In this document: positions 50,949-60,195 of the stretch, one piece after another
Layout of the letters: the number at the start of each line of letters is the position of its first letter
How positions within the stretch are numbered: the stretch's first letter is position 1
From: Halovenus sp037080055
GTDB lineage: Archaea; Halobacteriota; Halobacteria; Halobacteriales; Haloarculaceae
Direction of reading: 5' to 3'
NCBI RefSeq assembly: GCF_037080055.1
Contig: NZ_JBAOJI010000001.1
Span: 682,001-746,000 of the forward strand
DNA: 64,000 bases
Translations under genes and position numbers: made by a program
Notes under the pieces: model-generated
Told to the model about the DNA's origin: nothing
Databases searched by the model: none
The model's input: only the letters and a program-made list of their open reading frames with translations

Positions 50949-51529
50949 TCGCCGAAGTCGTACTCAATACCGGTGACGGGTGTCTTGCCTTCGTCGGTGC
51001 CCTCGTCGTAGGTCTCGACGGCTTGCAGCGCGAGATCAGTGACGCCGTCGGGGCCCCAGCGAGCAGTGTTGATGACGAGATCGTAGATTCCCAGATCGTC
51101 GATATCGATGCCGTAGTACTCCCGATAGCGGAGGGCTTCGCTGTCGGCGCGGGCCTGGGTTTCCTCGCGGGCCTGCTCGACAGATTTCTCCTCGCGGTCG
51201 GCGATCCGTTCGGCACGAACGGCAAGCGGTGCGTCGAGCCAGAGCCGAAGGTCGGCGTACTCGCCGGCCATCCAGCCAGCCAGCCGAGATTCGAGAACGA
51301 GATGGTCGCTGTCGCGGGCCGTCGAGCGCAGGCGGCGATCCAGATCACGGTCGATCTGGTCGTCCTCTTCCGCACGACGATTCAGTTCGAGTGGCGTCAG
51401 ATCGCGTTCCTCGGCAATCGAGCGAAAGATATCACCGCCCGAGACGTGTTCATATGAAAGCTCCGCAGCGAGCGAGGCAGCGAGTGTGCTCTTGCCCGAG
51501 CCTGCGGGGCCGGATACGGTAATCAACAT
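50945..51529 (-). CDS. cmk: cytidylate kinase (archaeal type)
   Basis: The 194-residue enzyme phosphorylates CMP/dCMP. The P-loop is GPAGSGKST at residues 7-15; YEHVSGGDIFRSIAEERDLT and LVLESRLAGWMAGEYADLRL are archaeal Cmk signatures. LxAPLAVRAERIADREEKS continues the LID region. It sits between the DUF106 gene (45 bp upstream) and cbf5 (overlapping) on the minus strand. Confidence 0.93.
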   Translation of the reverse strand: MLITVSGPAGSGKSTLAASLAAELSYEHVSGGDIFRSIAEERDLTPLELNRRAEEDDQIDRDLDRRLRSTARDSDHLVLESRLAGWMAGEYADLRLWLDAPLAVRAERIADREEKSVEQAREETQARADSEALRYREYYGIDIDDLGIYDLVINTARWGPDGVTDLALQAVETYDEGTDEGKTPVTGIEYDFGE

Positions 51530-51573
51530 ACGAAATATGACGCGGTGGGGCTAAAAGAGGTTGCGTGTTTCGA

Positions 51574-52458
51574 TCAGCCAGGCGTCGTCTGCACGTTCAG
51601 GGCCTTTCGCATGATCTGGCCGAAGCCCAGCGAGCAGACGAAATACCAGATGATCCAGACTTCCATCGGACCGACCAGTTGCGTCCGCCACGAGGATATC
51701 TCTCCCGCGATGGGGAGCACGAGTGCCGGCGAACCGCCTGCGATGCCGACGTCGATGGTCATCCAGTACAGCCAGAGGAAGACTGGAATGGTGAACAGCA
51801 TGATCCAGACCATCGGTCGGAACTGCGCTTTGAAGACGCCGAGGTTCTCCGACATCATCTCCATCTGCTCTTCTTGAATCTTTTCGAGCGCCTCGTCGTC
51901 GCCGCGCTCTTTGGCCTTCTCGCGGCGTTCCTTGAGTTTCTCCGTCTTCTCGCGGTACTCACCCATCACTTCCGTGTTGCCGAGATTGTCCTGGAAAATC
52001 GCCGAGGCGAGACCAGTCATCACTGCAAGAACGAGGATGACCATGTAGAACGGCAGGAGTTCGTTGAGCGGCCCGACGATCAGGTCAATCGTGCTGCCGA
52101 TCATCTGTCGGACAGATCCAAACGCGTAGCCCGCGAAGAGGCCGACTGCGCTCATCGCTGCCAGTTTGTCGTAGGTCGTCCACGACATGTCCTGATCCGA
52201 GCCGTCGGTCGGATCCGCCTCGTCGAGCGCTTCGCGGATCCCATCAGGATCCTCGACGACGAAGCCCTCGCCGTCGGCGTCGGTGAGCATCCCTTTCTCG
52301 ATGAGTCGTCCCCACTCACCGCTGGTGATGTCGTCGGAGACGTCGCTCCAGGTCACCGTCCCCTGCTCTTCGGCGACTGAGAGGACCTCCTGCAGAGCAT
52401 CGGTCATATGCTCGCCTTCCTCGGCGAGTTCGTCTACTTTCTGTGCGGTCCGTGGCAT
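51574..52458 (-). CDS. DUF106 / EMC3-TMCO1-like membrane protein
   Basis: The 294-residue protein has an N-terminal helical segment, then a membrane part with about three helices (LAAMSAVGLFAGYAFGSV, LPFYMVILVLAVMTGLASAIF, and later VWIMLFTIPVFLWLYWMTI), separated by a long basic-acidic helix pair (YREKTEKLKERREKAKERGD). DUF106 proteins belong to the Oxa1 superfamily (EMC3, TMCO1, Get1), which inserts proteins into membranes. In archaea the gene is usually between adk and cmk, as here. ATG 52458 is used; ATG 52467 is equally close. Confidence 0.9.
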   Translation of the reverse strand: MPRTAQKVDELAEEGEHMTDALQEVLSVAEEQGTVTWSDVSDDITSGEWGRLIEKGMLTDADGEGFVVEDPDGIREALDEADPTDGSDQDMSWTTYDKLAAMSAVGLFAGYAFGSVRQMIGSTIDLIVGPLNELLPFYMVILVLAVMTGLASAIFQDNLGNTEVMGEYREKTEKLKERREKAKERGDDEALEKIQEEQMEMMSENLGVFKAQFRPMVWIMLFTIPVFLWLYWMTIDVGIAGGSPALVLPIAGEISSWRTQLVGPMEVWIIWYFVCSLGFGQIMRKALNVQTTPG

Positions 52459-52505
52459 TGTGTGCATCTAAGCTGTCCGAGTACTATCAAGCTTTTACTC
52501 CTCGA

Positions 52506-53156
52506 TTACTCGGCACGTTCGTCGACAGTTGCGTTGATCTCTTCCCAGACTTCGTCGGGAGTCTGTTCGCCGTCGATTGCGACGAACTCCTCGCGACCCT
52601 CGTAGTGGTCGATCACGGGCTGGGTCTCCTCGTCGAAGACGTCGAGTCGGTTCTCGACGGCGTCGCGGGTGTCGTCGTCGCGCTGGATCAGGTCGCCGCC
52701 ACACTCGTCACAGACTCCCTCAGTTTCGGGCTGGTCGAACTCGACGTGGTAGTTCTCGCCACAGTCGTCACAGACCCGCCGGCCGGTGAGTCGGTCGATC
52801 AGTTCCTCGCGGCCGACCGACAGCGAGAGGATCACGTCGAGGTCAGTCATCGATTCGAGTTCCTCGGCTTGGTCGGTGTTTCGCGGGTAGCCGTCGAGGA
52901 CGAAGCCGTCGGCGTTCGACAGTGCCTCGTCGACGATTTCGTTGACGACCTCGTCAGGGACGAGATCGCCCGCCTCCATGTACGCACGCGGGGTATCTCG
53001 ATCCGTGTCGAGGTGGCTCAGATCCATGTCCTTGTTGGCTCGGAGCGCGTCGCCAGTCGTGATGTGGTCGACGCCGTACTCCGAGACGAGATTGCTACTC
53101 TGTGTTCCTTTGCCTGCACCTGGCGGGCCGATGATGAGAATCCGTGGCGCTGCCAT
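52506..53156 (-). CDS. adk: adenylate kinase
   Basis: The 216-residue enzyme interconverts AMP, ADP and ATP. The P-loop GPPGAGKGTQ is at about residues 10-19 and DHITTGDALRAN follows. DGFVLDGYPRNTDQAEEL is the AMP-binding loop. The LID region carries a four-Cys zinc site (RVCDDCGENYHVEF and GVCDECGGDLIQRDDD). The ATG at 53156, about 26 bp after CATTTAACG, starts MAAPRILIIGPPG. First gene of the adk-DUF106-cmk-cbf5 unit. Confidence 0.95.
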   Translation of the reverse strand: MAAPRILIIGPPGAGKGTQSSNLVSEYGVDHITTGDALRANKDMDLSHLDTDRDTPRAYMEAGDLVPDEVVNEIVDEALSNADGFVLDGYPRNTDQAEELESMTDLDVILSLSVGREELIDRLTGRRVCDDCGENYHVEFDQPETEGVCDECGGDLIQRDDDTRDAVENRLDVFDEETQPVIDHYEGREEFVAIDGEQTPDEVWEEINATVDERAE

Positions 53157-53255
53157 AGACGTAGCTTCCAAGCCTGTCGTTAAATGATTATCCAAATTCG
53201 CCTGCGACCCGCGCTATCAAAAGCCCTTAACTCCCCACAGTCGAACCAGTGAGCA

Positions 53256-54263
53256 ATGGATCATCTCCTCGTCCGTGCTGCCCGTGGGGAACACACCGAA
53301 CGGCCGCCAGTCTGGCTGATGCGCCAGGCCGGCCGACATATCCCCGAATATCGCGACCTCCGCGAAGAATACAGCTTTCTCGAAGCCATCAAGACGCCCG
53401 AAGTCGCCACCGAAATCACGCTGCTCCCGTGGGAGTACTACGAGCCAGACGGCGTCGTGATGTTCTCAGACATCCTGACTGTCCTCGAACCGCTCGGCTT
53501 CTCCTATCACATCGAAAGCGGCGTCGGCCCGGTGATCGAAGACCCCGTCAGCGGTCCGGACGATGTGGACCGCACCCACGGCGACGTGACGAAAGAACTC
53601 GATTACGTCGGCGAACTGCTCGTCAACCTGAACCAGCGCGTCGGCGACGAAACCGCAGTGATCGGCTTCGCCGGCGGCCCCTTCACGCTGGCCTCCTACG
53701 CCGTCGCTGGCGGGCCGAGTCGGACGAACATGCCGCTGCGACGACTCCGCGCACAGCATCCCGAAGCCTTCCGGACGCTTTTGCAGTCGTTCACCGACAT
53801 CGTCAAAGACTATCTCCAGTTCCAGGTCGGCAACGGCGCGGATGTCGTTCAGTTGTTCGACACCTACGCCGGGACGCTCACCCCGGAGGATTACCGGGAG
53901 TTCGTCCTGCCGCTACACCAGGAGATTTTTGAGGCCGTCGACGCCCCGACAATCGTGTTCGTCCGCCGGATGAACGGCCGACTCGATCTGCTCGACGAGT
54001 CGGGTGCGGACGCCGTCGGACTCGACTGGACGGTCGATATGGGCGAGGCCCGCGAGACGCTCGGAGACACGCCCGTACAGGGCAATCTCGATCCCTCCTA
54101 TCTCTTCGCCGACCCGGACTTCGTCCGGGAGAAGACCCGCGAAGTCATCGAGAAGGCCGGTCCGCAGGGACACATCCTCAATCTCGGCCACGGCGTCAAC
54201 AAGGAAACGCCGGTCGAATCCGTCAGGGCCTTCGTCGAAACTGCGAAAGAAACCGAGCGGTAG
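53256..54263 (+). CDS. hemE: uroporphyrinogen decarboxylase
   Basis: The 335-residue enzyme decarboxylates uroporphyrinogen III to coproporphyrinogen III. The start PPVWLMRQAGRHIPEYR matches the PVWxMRQAGR signature with the two Arg residues that bind substrate; VMFSDILTVLEPLG has the essential Asp; GFAGGPFTLASYAVAGG is the second family motif; and VGLDWTVDMGEARETLG and HILNLGHGVNKETPVES follow. It is upstream of and convergent with the oxidase and ferrochelatase genes. A 5-bp gap separates it from the oxidase gene. Confidence 0.95.
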   Translation: MDHLLVRAARGEHTERPPVWLMRQAGRHIPEYRDLREEYSFLEAIKTPEVATEITLLPWEYYEPDGVVMFSDILTVLEPLGFSYHIESGVGPVIEDPVSGPDDVDRTHGDVTKELDYVGELLVNLNQRVGDETAVIGFAGGPFTLASYAVAGGPSRTNMPLRRLRAQHPEAFRTLLQSFTDIVKDYLQFQVGNGADVVQLFDTYAGTLTPEDYREFVLPLHQEIFEAVDAPTIVFVRRMNGRLDLLDESGADAVGLDWTVDMGEARETLGDTPVQGNLDPSYLFADPDFVREKTREVIEKAGPQGHILNLGHGVNKETPVESVRAFVETAKETER

Positions 54264-54268
54264 CGGAG

Positions 54269-55612
54269 TTAGTCGTCGCTCGGGGCCGCTGTCGTCGAAC
54301 TGTCTGCGTTCGTGAGCGACCTCGAATCGAGAGTTTCGGCTCGCTCCGTCAGCGATTCAGCGAGTTCCTGCGCCTCGCGCACGCGACTCGGAATCCCCAT
54401 CCGCGCGGTGTAGTTCGTGGCGAGATCGATTCCTTCGGGTGTCTCGACGTCTTCGAGCGTCCACCACGACTGGTCCCACGCCGGGAAACCGGGTTCGAGG
54501 CGAGCAACGTCGATGACCGACGACTCTGCGCCCGTGACAGTCTCGAACTCTTCTTGAGCGATTTCGGCCAGTCGCTCGTCGTTCTCTTCCAGCAGTTCGG
54601 GTTCGTGCATCCCGCCGAGGAAGATCGTGTGGACGCCGTCGCGGTCGAACATGCTCGCGTTCCAAGAGGAGCCGAGCGTGTGCAGATCCTCGCCGTAGCC
54701 GACCTGATAGCCGAAGCCCTCGCGGCCGAGGTCGGATTCGAGATAGACCAGCGCGAGCGGGTTGTACCGAAGCGAGTCGAGGTCCTCGACGCCGGTTGCG
54801 ATTCCGTCGAGCAGGTCGGCCGTCGCGCTTGCTGGCGTCGTGCAGACGACGTGATCGAACTCCTCCGTTCCTGCTGGCGTCTCAACGCGGTACATCGTCC
54901 CCGTGCTACGCTCGACCGGTTCGAGATCGGTCACTGGCGTCTCTAGTTCGATCCGGTCGCTGTAGGCTTCGGCCACGGCGTTGGGGAGTTGTTGCATCCC
55001 CTCTTCCATCGACGCGGGCGGGGCCTTCTGTCCCTGTCCGACGCGTTTTCGGAAGGCCTGCAGGAAACTCCCGGCCTTCTCCTCGCGTTCCATGAGGCTA
55101 TCGAGGGCGTAGGCGGCGGGCATCTCTGCCGGGTCCGAGCCGTAGATGCCGCCGTACAGCGGCCCGATGAACTTCTCGTAGGCCTCCTGTCCGAACTTGC
55201 GGACGAACAGATCCCGGGCCGTCTCCTGTTCCATCCCCGGACGGGTGAAGACCTCCGCGAGCAGGCGGGCCTTGCCCGTCCAGGAGAGCAGATCGGTTCT
55301 AAAGAATTCTTCGACAGACAGCGGTGCGCAGCCGAGTTTCCCGTCGGCGTAGACGTACAACTTCTCGTCGCCGGCCTCGACGAAGGCGTCCTCGATGCCG
55401 CCCGCCGCCGCGAGCTCGGCCACGCCAGGCGTCTTGCGCATGCGCTGTGGCCCCGCTTCGAGGACGTGGCCGTCCACATGGCGGGTCTGGATGACGCCGC
55501 CAGCCTCTTCGCTGGCCTCGAAGGTCACCGAGTCGATTCCCGCCTCGGCGAGGTAGTGCGTCAGCGCCAGCCCAGTGATTCCGCCGCCGATGATCCCAAC
55601 TCGCATGCTCAT
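54269..55612 (-). CDS. hemG: protoporphyrinogen/coproporphyrinogen III oxidase
   Basis: The 447-residue FAD oxidase starts MSMRVGIIGGGITGLALTHY, with the dinucleotide motif GGGITGLALTHYLAEAG, and has EASEEAGGVIQTRH and GPQRMRKTPG typical of PPOX/HemY-type enzymes. LYGGIYGSDPAEMPAAYAL and TNYTARMGIPSRV follow. It oxidises the porphyrinogen ring to porphyrin with O2. Its ATG overlaps the ferrochelatase stop by ATGA, so the two are translated in sequence. Whether substrate is coproporphyrinogen or protoporphyrinogen cannot be told from sequence alone. Confidence 0.9.
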   Translation of the reverse strand: MSMRVGIIGGGITGLALTHYLAEAGIDSVTFEASEEAGGVIQTRHVDGHVLEAGPQRMRKTPGVAELAAAGGIEDAFVEAGDEKLYVYADGKLGCAPLSVEEFFRTDLLSWTGKARLLAEVFTRPGMEQETARDLFVRKFGQEAYEKFIGPLYGGIYGSDPAEMPAAYALDSLMEREEKAGSFLQAFRKRVGQGQKAPPASMEEGMQQLPNAVAEAYSDRIELETPVTDLEPVERSTGTMYRVETPAGTEEFDHVVCTTPASATADLLDGIATGVEDLDSLRYNPLALVYLESDLGREGFGYQVGYGEDLHTLGSSWNASMFDRDGVHTIFLGGMHEPELLEENDERLAEIAQEEFETVTGAESSVIDVARLEPGFPAWDQSWWTLEDVETPEGIDLATNYTARMGIPSRVREAQELAESLTERAETLDSRSLTNADSSTTAAPSDD

Positions 55613-56655
55613 TCTCGGGGCGCGTTCAGACACATCGTTCCCGGTTCGTCCCGGCACTGGCACTGTCTGAACTGATAGTAGGAAGCGTCGAAGTCAGTGA
55701 TGAACGGTTCGACGAGATCCGCGAAGACCTCACCGATGCGTTCGTCGTCGTGGGGAATTGGAACGCGGTAGAAGTCCAGTCCTTCCTCCTCGGCCTCTTC
55801 TTTGAGTTCGACATCCAGTTCCGAGAGCGTCTCACTCTGCTCGTGGAGGAAACTGACCGGTTCGACGACGACGCGTTCGGCGTCGATGTCTTCGATCAGA
55901 TCCTCGATTTCGGGTTCAGTCCACGGAATATCGCGATTCGAGTGGTTCTGGAAGCCAAGATGATAGTCGTCGACTCCGAGTAGGGAGGTCGTCACGTCAC
56001 AGAATTCCTCGACGTAGATGTCGTAACGGCTGCCTTCTTCGAGATAGTGTTTCGGCGTCCCGTGGGCAGAGAAGACGAGCGCGGTGTCCTCGTCGTTCAG
56101 GTCGAGGCCCTGCTCGGTCGCGAACTCGTCGATGTTCTCCGCGCGGATCCGGTTGTAGGTCGGGTGTTTGTGCCAGCCAGTGATCGCGTCCTGTTCGACA
56201 TCCCACTCCAAATCCTCGATGACCTCGTCGAGTTCGTCCAGCGAGATGACGTTCGTCGAGGGACCACAGAGCGGATAGATCGGCAGGCCGATCAGGTGGT
56301 CTACCTCGTCGTCCATCGCCTGCTCGGCGGCGTCGCCGATGAACGGTTCGGTGTACTGCGTGCCAAAGTAGGTGTTCACGTCGTAGCCGCGCTCGCGGAG
56401 AACTTCCTCGGTCAGTTCGACCTGTGCTTTCGCCTGCGGATTCAGCGGGGAGCCACCGATGTCTTCGTACTCCTCCATCAGCCCCGGGAGGCGTCGCTTG
56501 GCGAGGGTACGGGCGCGTTCACGGGCCGCCTCCTCGGAGTCGGCTTCCTCCAGATCCGCGTTCGCGAAGAAGATGCGTTCGAGATAATCGAGGACGCGCT
56601 CACGATCCGGTTCGGACGGTTCGCCGAAGTTCAGCATCGCAACGCCGGTAGTCAT
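55609..56655 (-). CDS. hemH: ferrochelatase / coproporphyrin ferrochelatase
   Basis: The 348-residue enzyme inserts Fe2+ into porphyrin. MLNFGEPSEPDRERVLDYLE is the N-terminal motif; SAHGTPKHYLEEGS carries the catalytic His; SNRDIPWTEPEIEDL and FLHEQSETLSELDVEL follow the family pattern. The C-terminal end RQCQCRDEPGTMCLNAP contains three Cys that could take part in a [2Fe-2S] site, as in some ferrochelatases. The ATG at 56655 sits about 26 bp after CATTTACC (leaderless); ATG 56664 is the alternative. It is the first gene of the ferrochelatase-oxidase pair. Confidence 0.92.
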   Translation of the reverse strand: MTTGVAMLNFGEPSEPDRERVLDYLERIFFANADLEEADSEEAARERARTLAKRRLPGLMEEYEDIGGSPLNPQAKAQVELTEEVLRERGYDVNTYFGTQYTEPFIGDAAEQAMDDEVDHLIGLPIYPLCGPSTNVISLDELDEVIEDLEWDVEQDAITGWHKHPTYNRIRAENIDEFATEQGLDLNDEDTALVFSAHGTPKHYLEEGSRYDIYVEEFCDVTTSLLGVDDYHLGFQNHSNRDIPWTEPEIEDLIEDIDAERVVVEPVSFLHEQSETLSELDVELKEEAEEEGLDFYRVPIPHDDERIGEVFADLVEPFITDFDASYYQFRQCQCRDEPGTMCLNAPRE

Positions 56656-56827
56656 ACTCAGCATTTTGACCTGGTAAATGTATGTCTGTCGCTTACTCCC
56701 AGGTTGTCGGCATTCTCTCGGGCCGAAACGGGACACAACAGTGAAGTGTCGACCAGTCGAAACACGCGCCAGACGGAAAACCGCAGTGACCCGGTCCCCG
56801 CACCCGGGCGAGTGTTCTCAGAGAATT

Positions 56828-57778
56828 ATGAATACAGACCAACCGGCCCACGATTGTGACGCAGTGATCGACTCGGTGAGTGCAGCGGTCATCAGCGACC
56901 GGCGCTTTCTCGAAACGGTATTGCTGGCGATGCTCGCTCGCGGTCACGTCCTCCTCGAAGATGTCCCCGGCACGGGCAAGACGCTGACTGCACGGAGCAT
57001 GGCGCGAGCGCTCGGCCTCTCCTTTTCGCGAATTCAGTTCACGCCCGACCTGCTCCCCGCGGACGTGACCGGCACCTACGTCTTCGACGAACAGGCCGGC
57101 GACTTCGAGTTTCGGGAGGGCCCGATCTTCGCGAACGTCGTCCTCGCGGACGAGATCAACCGCGCACCGCCGAAAACCCAGTCGGCACTGCTCGAAGCGA
57201 TGGAGGAACGACAGGTGACCGTCGACGGCGAGACGCACGACCTGCCTGAGCCGTTTTTCGTCATCGCGACGCAGAACCCCGTCGAGCAGGAAGGAACCTT
57301 CGCGCTGCCGGAGGCACAGATCGACCGCTTCATGATCAAGACGAGTCTGGGCTATCCCGAGTTCGACGGCGAACTTGACCTGCTCAAACGCCGAGACGGG
57401 CGGGACACGCGGAGCCCGACAGTCGAGACAGTCCTCTCGACGCAGGAGGTGCTCGATCTGCAGTCCCACCCCGAAGAGATCCGCGTCGACGAGGATCTAA
57501 TGCGGTATGTGCTGGAACTGACACGTGCGACGCGGTCAGATTATCGCGTCTCCATCGGCGTCTCGCCCCGTGGCTCACAGCGACTGTTCGAGGCCGCCCG
57601 CGCCCGGGCAATGCTCGACGGTCGCGAGTTCGTCACGCCAGATATGATCAAGCGGATCGCCAAGCCAGTGCTCGCCCACCGACTCGTGTTGACCGCCGAG
57701 TCACAGGTCGACGACGTTGACAAGCGGGCGATCATCGACGACATTCTCGCGGAAACGCCAGTCCCGACGATCGAGTGA
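56828..57778 (+). CDS. MoxR-family AAA+ ATPase
   Basis: The 316-residue protein has the MoxR signatures: Walker A VLLEDVPGTGKTLTARSMAR, SRIQFTPDLLPADVTGTYVF, Walker B VVLADEINRAPPKTQSALLE, and FFVIATQNPVEQEGTFALPE. The C-terminal lid contains YRVSIGVSPRGSQRLFEAAR. MoxR ATPases act as chaperones or activators, commonly with DUF58 and VWA proteins. Here the DUF58 gene lies immediately beyond on the opposite strand in a separate operon, so the pair is arranged tail to tail. The ATG at 56828 gives the expected N terminus (MNTDQPAHDCDAVIDS). Confidence 0.93.
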   Translation: MNTDQPAHDCDAVIDSVSAAVISDRRFLETVLLAMLARGHVLLEDVPGTGKTLTARSMARALGLSFSRIQFTPDLLPADVTGTYVFDEQAGDFEFREGPIFANVVLADEINRAPPKTQSALLEAMEERQVTVDGETHDLPEPFFVIATQNPVEQEGTFALPEAQIDRFMIKTSLGYPEFDGELDLLKRRDGRDTRSPTVETVLSTQEVLDLQSHPEEIRVDEDLMRYVLELTRATRSDYRVSIGVSPRGSQRLFEAARARAMLDGREFVTPDMIKRIAKPVLAHRLVLTAESQVDDVDKRAIIDDILAETPVPTIE

Positions 57779-58291
57779 TCAGCTAATCGGCTGCTGGCGG
57801 CGCAACGCGACGAAGAGGACGACGACCGCCAGCAGCAACCCGACGACCGCCGAAATCGGCTGCCCGCCGGTTCCCAGCGCGTAGACGAGATAGCTCACGA
57901 CAGCGACGGCGACCCCGGCGAACGAACTCGTGGCGACGTGGATCAGTTCGAGTCGCCGAGTGTCGGCCTCTCGGCCGAGTTGTGCGCCGAGATCGATCGC
58001 CGTCGCGGCGAAGTCGTAAGCGAGGACGGCCGCGAGAACACCAACGAGGACGACAGCCACCGGTGGATCCCTCACGCCGGCCGCGACAGCCCCGGCGAAC
58101 AGACCGATCGGCCCGACCGTCGCCAGCGACCGCGAATTCCGGACAATTCCCACGACGAGCGCGACGAGTCCGAATCCGGCGAGTCCGAGCGCGAGTCCGG
58201 AGTACGGACCAACCGAGACGAACCCGAGGACGCCGGTTAGGAGGGCTGCAGCACTGCTCAGCCGTGTCGGCTGGCGAGTAATCTCCTTCAT
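57779..58291 (-). CDS. polytopic membrane protein of the DUF58 operon
   Basis: The 170-residue product has about five hydrophobic helices (AAALLTGVLGFVSVGPYSGL, GFGLVALVVGIVRN, TVGPIGLFAGAVAAGV, VLVGVLAAVLAYDFAATAI, AVVGLLLAVVVLFVALRRQ). It matches the haloarchaeal DUF7519-like small membrane protein always beside DUF58 genes; function is unknown. It overlaps the DUF58 gene by 4 bp as third gene of the operon. Confidence 0.8.
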   Translation of the reverse strand: MKEITRQPTRLSSAAALLTGVLGFVSVGPYSGLALGLAGFGLVALVVGIVRNSRSLATVGPIGLFAGAVAAGVRDPPVAVVLVGVLAAVLAYDFAATAIDLGAQLGREADTRRLELIHVATSSFAGVAVAVVSYLVYALGTGGQPISAVVGLLLAVVVLFVALRRQQPIS

Positions 58292-60195
58292 GGGTCTCGC
58301 CCCCGGAAGCGGGCTTCCAGCGAGTCGGTCGGTCGCCAGTCGATGACGGGAATGGACGCTCGCCGGAGTTCAGTCAGGGTCAGCGCACGCCGGAGAGCGA
58401 GGAGTGTCTGCGCAGTCGTCGCCCTGCCGGTCGGATCCGGGCTGATGACGGTCACCGGGAAGCCGCGGGCGTCGAGATCACGGAGCGTCCGTGCTGTCGT
58501 GGGATTACACAGCGGCGAGAAGACGATCAACTGCGTGCCCGGGTCGAGACGCTGTCGAAGCTGTCTGAGCCACGTCTTCGAGCGTCTGGACCGCTCGGGC
58601 GGCGAGGGAGCGAGTGCGGAAGAGGTGCCGAACAGTTCCCGTGCGCGTTCACGGTGTGCGCTGCCGGTCCCGGGAGCCAGCCAGCAATCCGCGTCGCCCA
58701 TCGCCGCGATACCAGCTTGATTACCATCGTCGAGCAATCGCTCGAAGATCCGCGACGCCCCCGCGACCGACCGGTCGACGGCGTGGGCGGCCGCCGGGGC
58801 CGGACCGACGTAGGCAGACTCCCGAACGTCGATCAGCAGGACGACCGACGCGGCCCGCTGCTGGCGGAAGTCGACGGTCGCGAGTTCGCCGGTCCGAGCG
58901 CGGTAGTTCCAGTCGATCCGGCTCAGCGGATCGCCAGGCTGGTACTCCCGGATGGTCTGAAAGGTGATCCCGGAGCCGCCTGTCTCGGTCTCGATCTGTC
59001 CGGGCAGACCCGTAACCGCCGGCTGGAGCGGCACCGACTGCTGAACCGGGTGGATCGACGGCAGACAGTCGATTGTAGTTTCGTCGGTCAGATACACGTC
59101 CCGTTCAACCGATCCCGGTAGGTTCCGGACCAGCGCCAGCGCAGGACTGAACTCGTGGTGGCCCCGGGTCACCGTCACAGTGTAGGAGAGTGTCGCCGTC
59201 TCGCCGGGGCGGAGAACCGTCCCTAACCGTGGCGAGCCGTCTGTCACGGCCAGCGAATCGGGTACGCCGTCGGTCAGGCGGAGGTCGGCGAGCAGACGTG
59301 ATCCCTCGTTGGTGAGCCGAACTGTGATCTCCACCTCGTCGCCGGGCTCGGGGCTCGGTTCGTCGATGCTTCGTTCGAGAGAAAGGGAGATTCCATCGAG
59401 AGAGTGCGTGCGGGCGTAGGCAACGTAACCGACGCCGATGCCAGCCCCGAGTAACACCGCCGGCGAGCGGGTCAACACGCCGACACCGAGACAGACCAGC
59501 GCAGCGAGTCCGACCCCGAGCCAGTGTCTGGTCAGTCGTCGCCGGCCAAGCGTCATCGGTCCGTCGACCTCGAATGTACCCGGATCGACGGTCGTCTCGC
59601 CGAGTGTCTCGAAATCGATCTCGCTGTCTGTCGGTTGGGAGAACTCGCTGTCCGGAGACCGGCCGGCGACTTCGAGTAGCGCCTCGACCGTTCGGGCCTG
59701 TGGATCGACAGTCGGCTCTCGTCCCACGAGACTGCGAAGCTGTTCTCGAAGCGATCCACCTCGCTCGCGGTCCGCGAGGTGGTCCGCGGCAACCGGATCG
59801 TCCGTCCACGTCCCCTCCCGAATCGCCGCCGCTGCCGCTGACTCCGAGCGGTCGCCGTAGCGCGAGAGGACGGTAATCGCGACCTGCTCGAACCCCTCCC
59901 GAATATCCGCGCGTCTGGAAACGGAGACCTCGGGGAAAGAGTTCAACACCGCGGACAGACTCTCTCCCGGGACGGTCGTCGGCCGGGTGAGTTCGACATC
60001 GGGCGTCTCGGCCCGTGTGACCGTCTGCTCGCGCCGTCGCTGGAAGATAGAGAGCGCGTACAGGAGCACCGCGACCCCGAGAACGACAGCCGTGGCATCG
60101 CCGAACGGGAGTCCGAGTGTGTTCGGTGCGACGAGTTCGACGACGGCTATCGCGAGCAGCGCGAATCCGACTAGATAGTAGTACCGCCTACTCAT
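58288..60195 (-). CDS. DUF58-domain membrane protein
   Basis: The 635-residue protein starts with two helices (YYLVGFALLAIAVVELV, VVLGVAVLLYALSIF), a soluble acidic domain, another pair of helices near residues 238-270 (LGVGLAALVCLGVGVLTRSP), an immunoglobulin-like beta domain (EITVRLTNEGSRLLADLRLT), and the DUF58 core REYQPGDPLSRIDWNYRART (conserved YxxGDDxRxIDW) followed by a VWA-like fold (VVLLIDVRESAYVG). DUF58 proteins are partners of MoxR ATPases. The ATG at 60195 overlaps the DUF4129-like gene by 8 bp; the product lies in the membrane with its VWA-like part in the cytoplasm or outside (topology not settled). Confidence 0.88.
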   Translation of the reverse strand: MSRRYYYLVGFALLAIAVVELVAPNTLGLPFGDATAVVLGVAVLLYALSIFQRRREQTVTRAETPDVELTRPTTVPGESLSAVLNSFPEVSVSRRADIREGFEQVAITVLSRYGDRSESAAAAAIREGTWTDDPVAADHLADRERGGSLREQLRSLVGREPTVDPQARTVEALLEVAGRSPDSEFSQPTDSEIDFETLGETTVDPGTFEVDGPMTLGRRRLTRHWLGVGLAALVCLGVGVLTRSPAVLLGAGIGVGYVAYARTHSLDGISLSLERSIDEPSPEPGDEVEITVRLTNEGSRLLADLRLTDGVPDSLAVTDGSPRLGTVLRPGETATLSYTVTVTRGHHEFSPALALVRNLPGSVERDVYLTDETTIDCLPSIHPVQQSVPLQPAVTGLPGQIETETGGSGITFQTIREYQPGDPLSRIDWNYRARTGELATVDFRQQRAASVVLLIDVRESAYVGPAPAAAHAVDRSVAGASRIFERLLDDGNQAGIAAMGDADCWLAPGTGSAHRERARELFGTSSALAPSPPERSRRSKTWLRQLRQRLDPGTQLIVFSPLCNPTTARTLRDLDARGFPVTVISPDPTGRATTAQTLLALRRALTLTELRRASIPVIDWRPTDSLEARFRGRDP

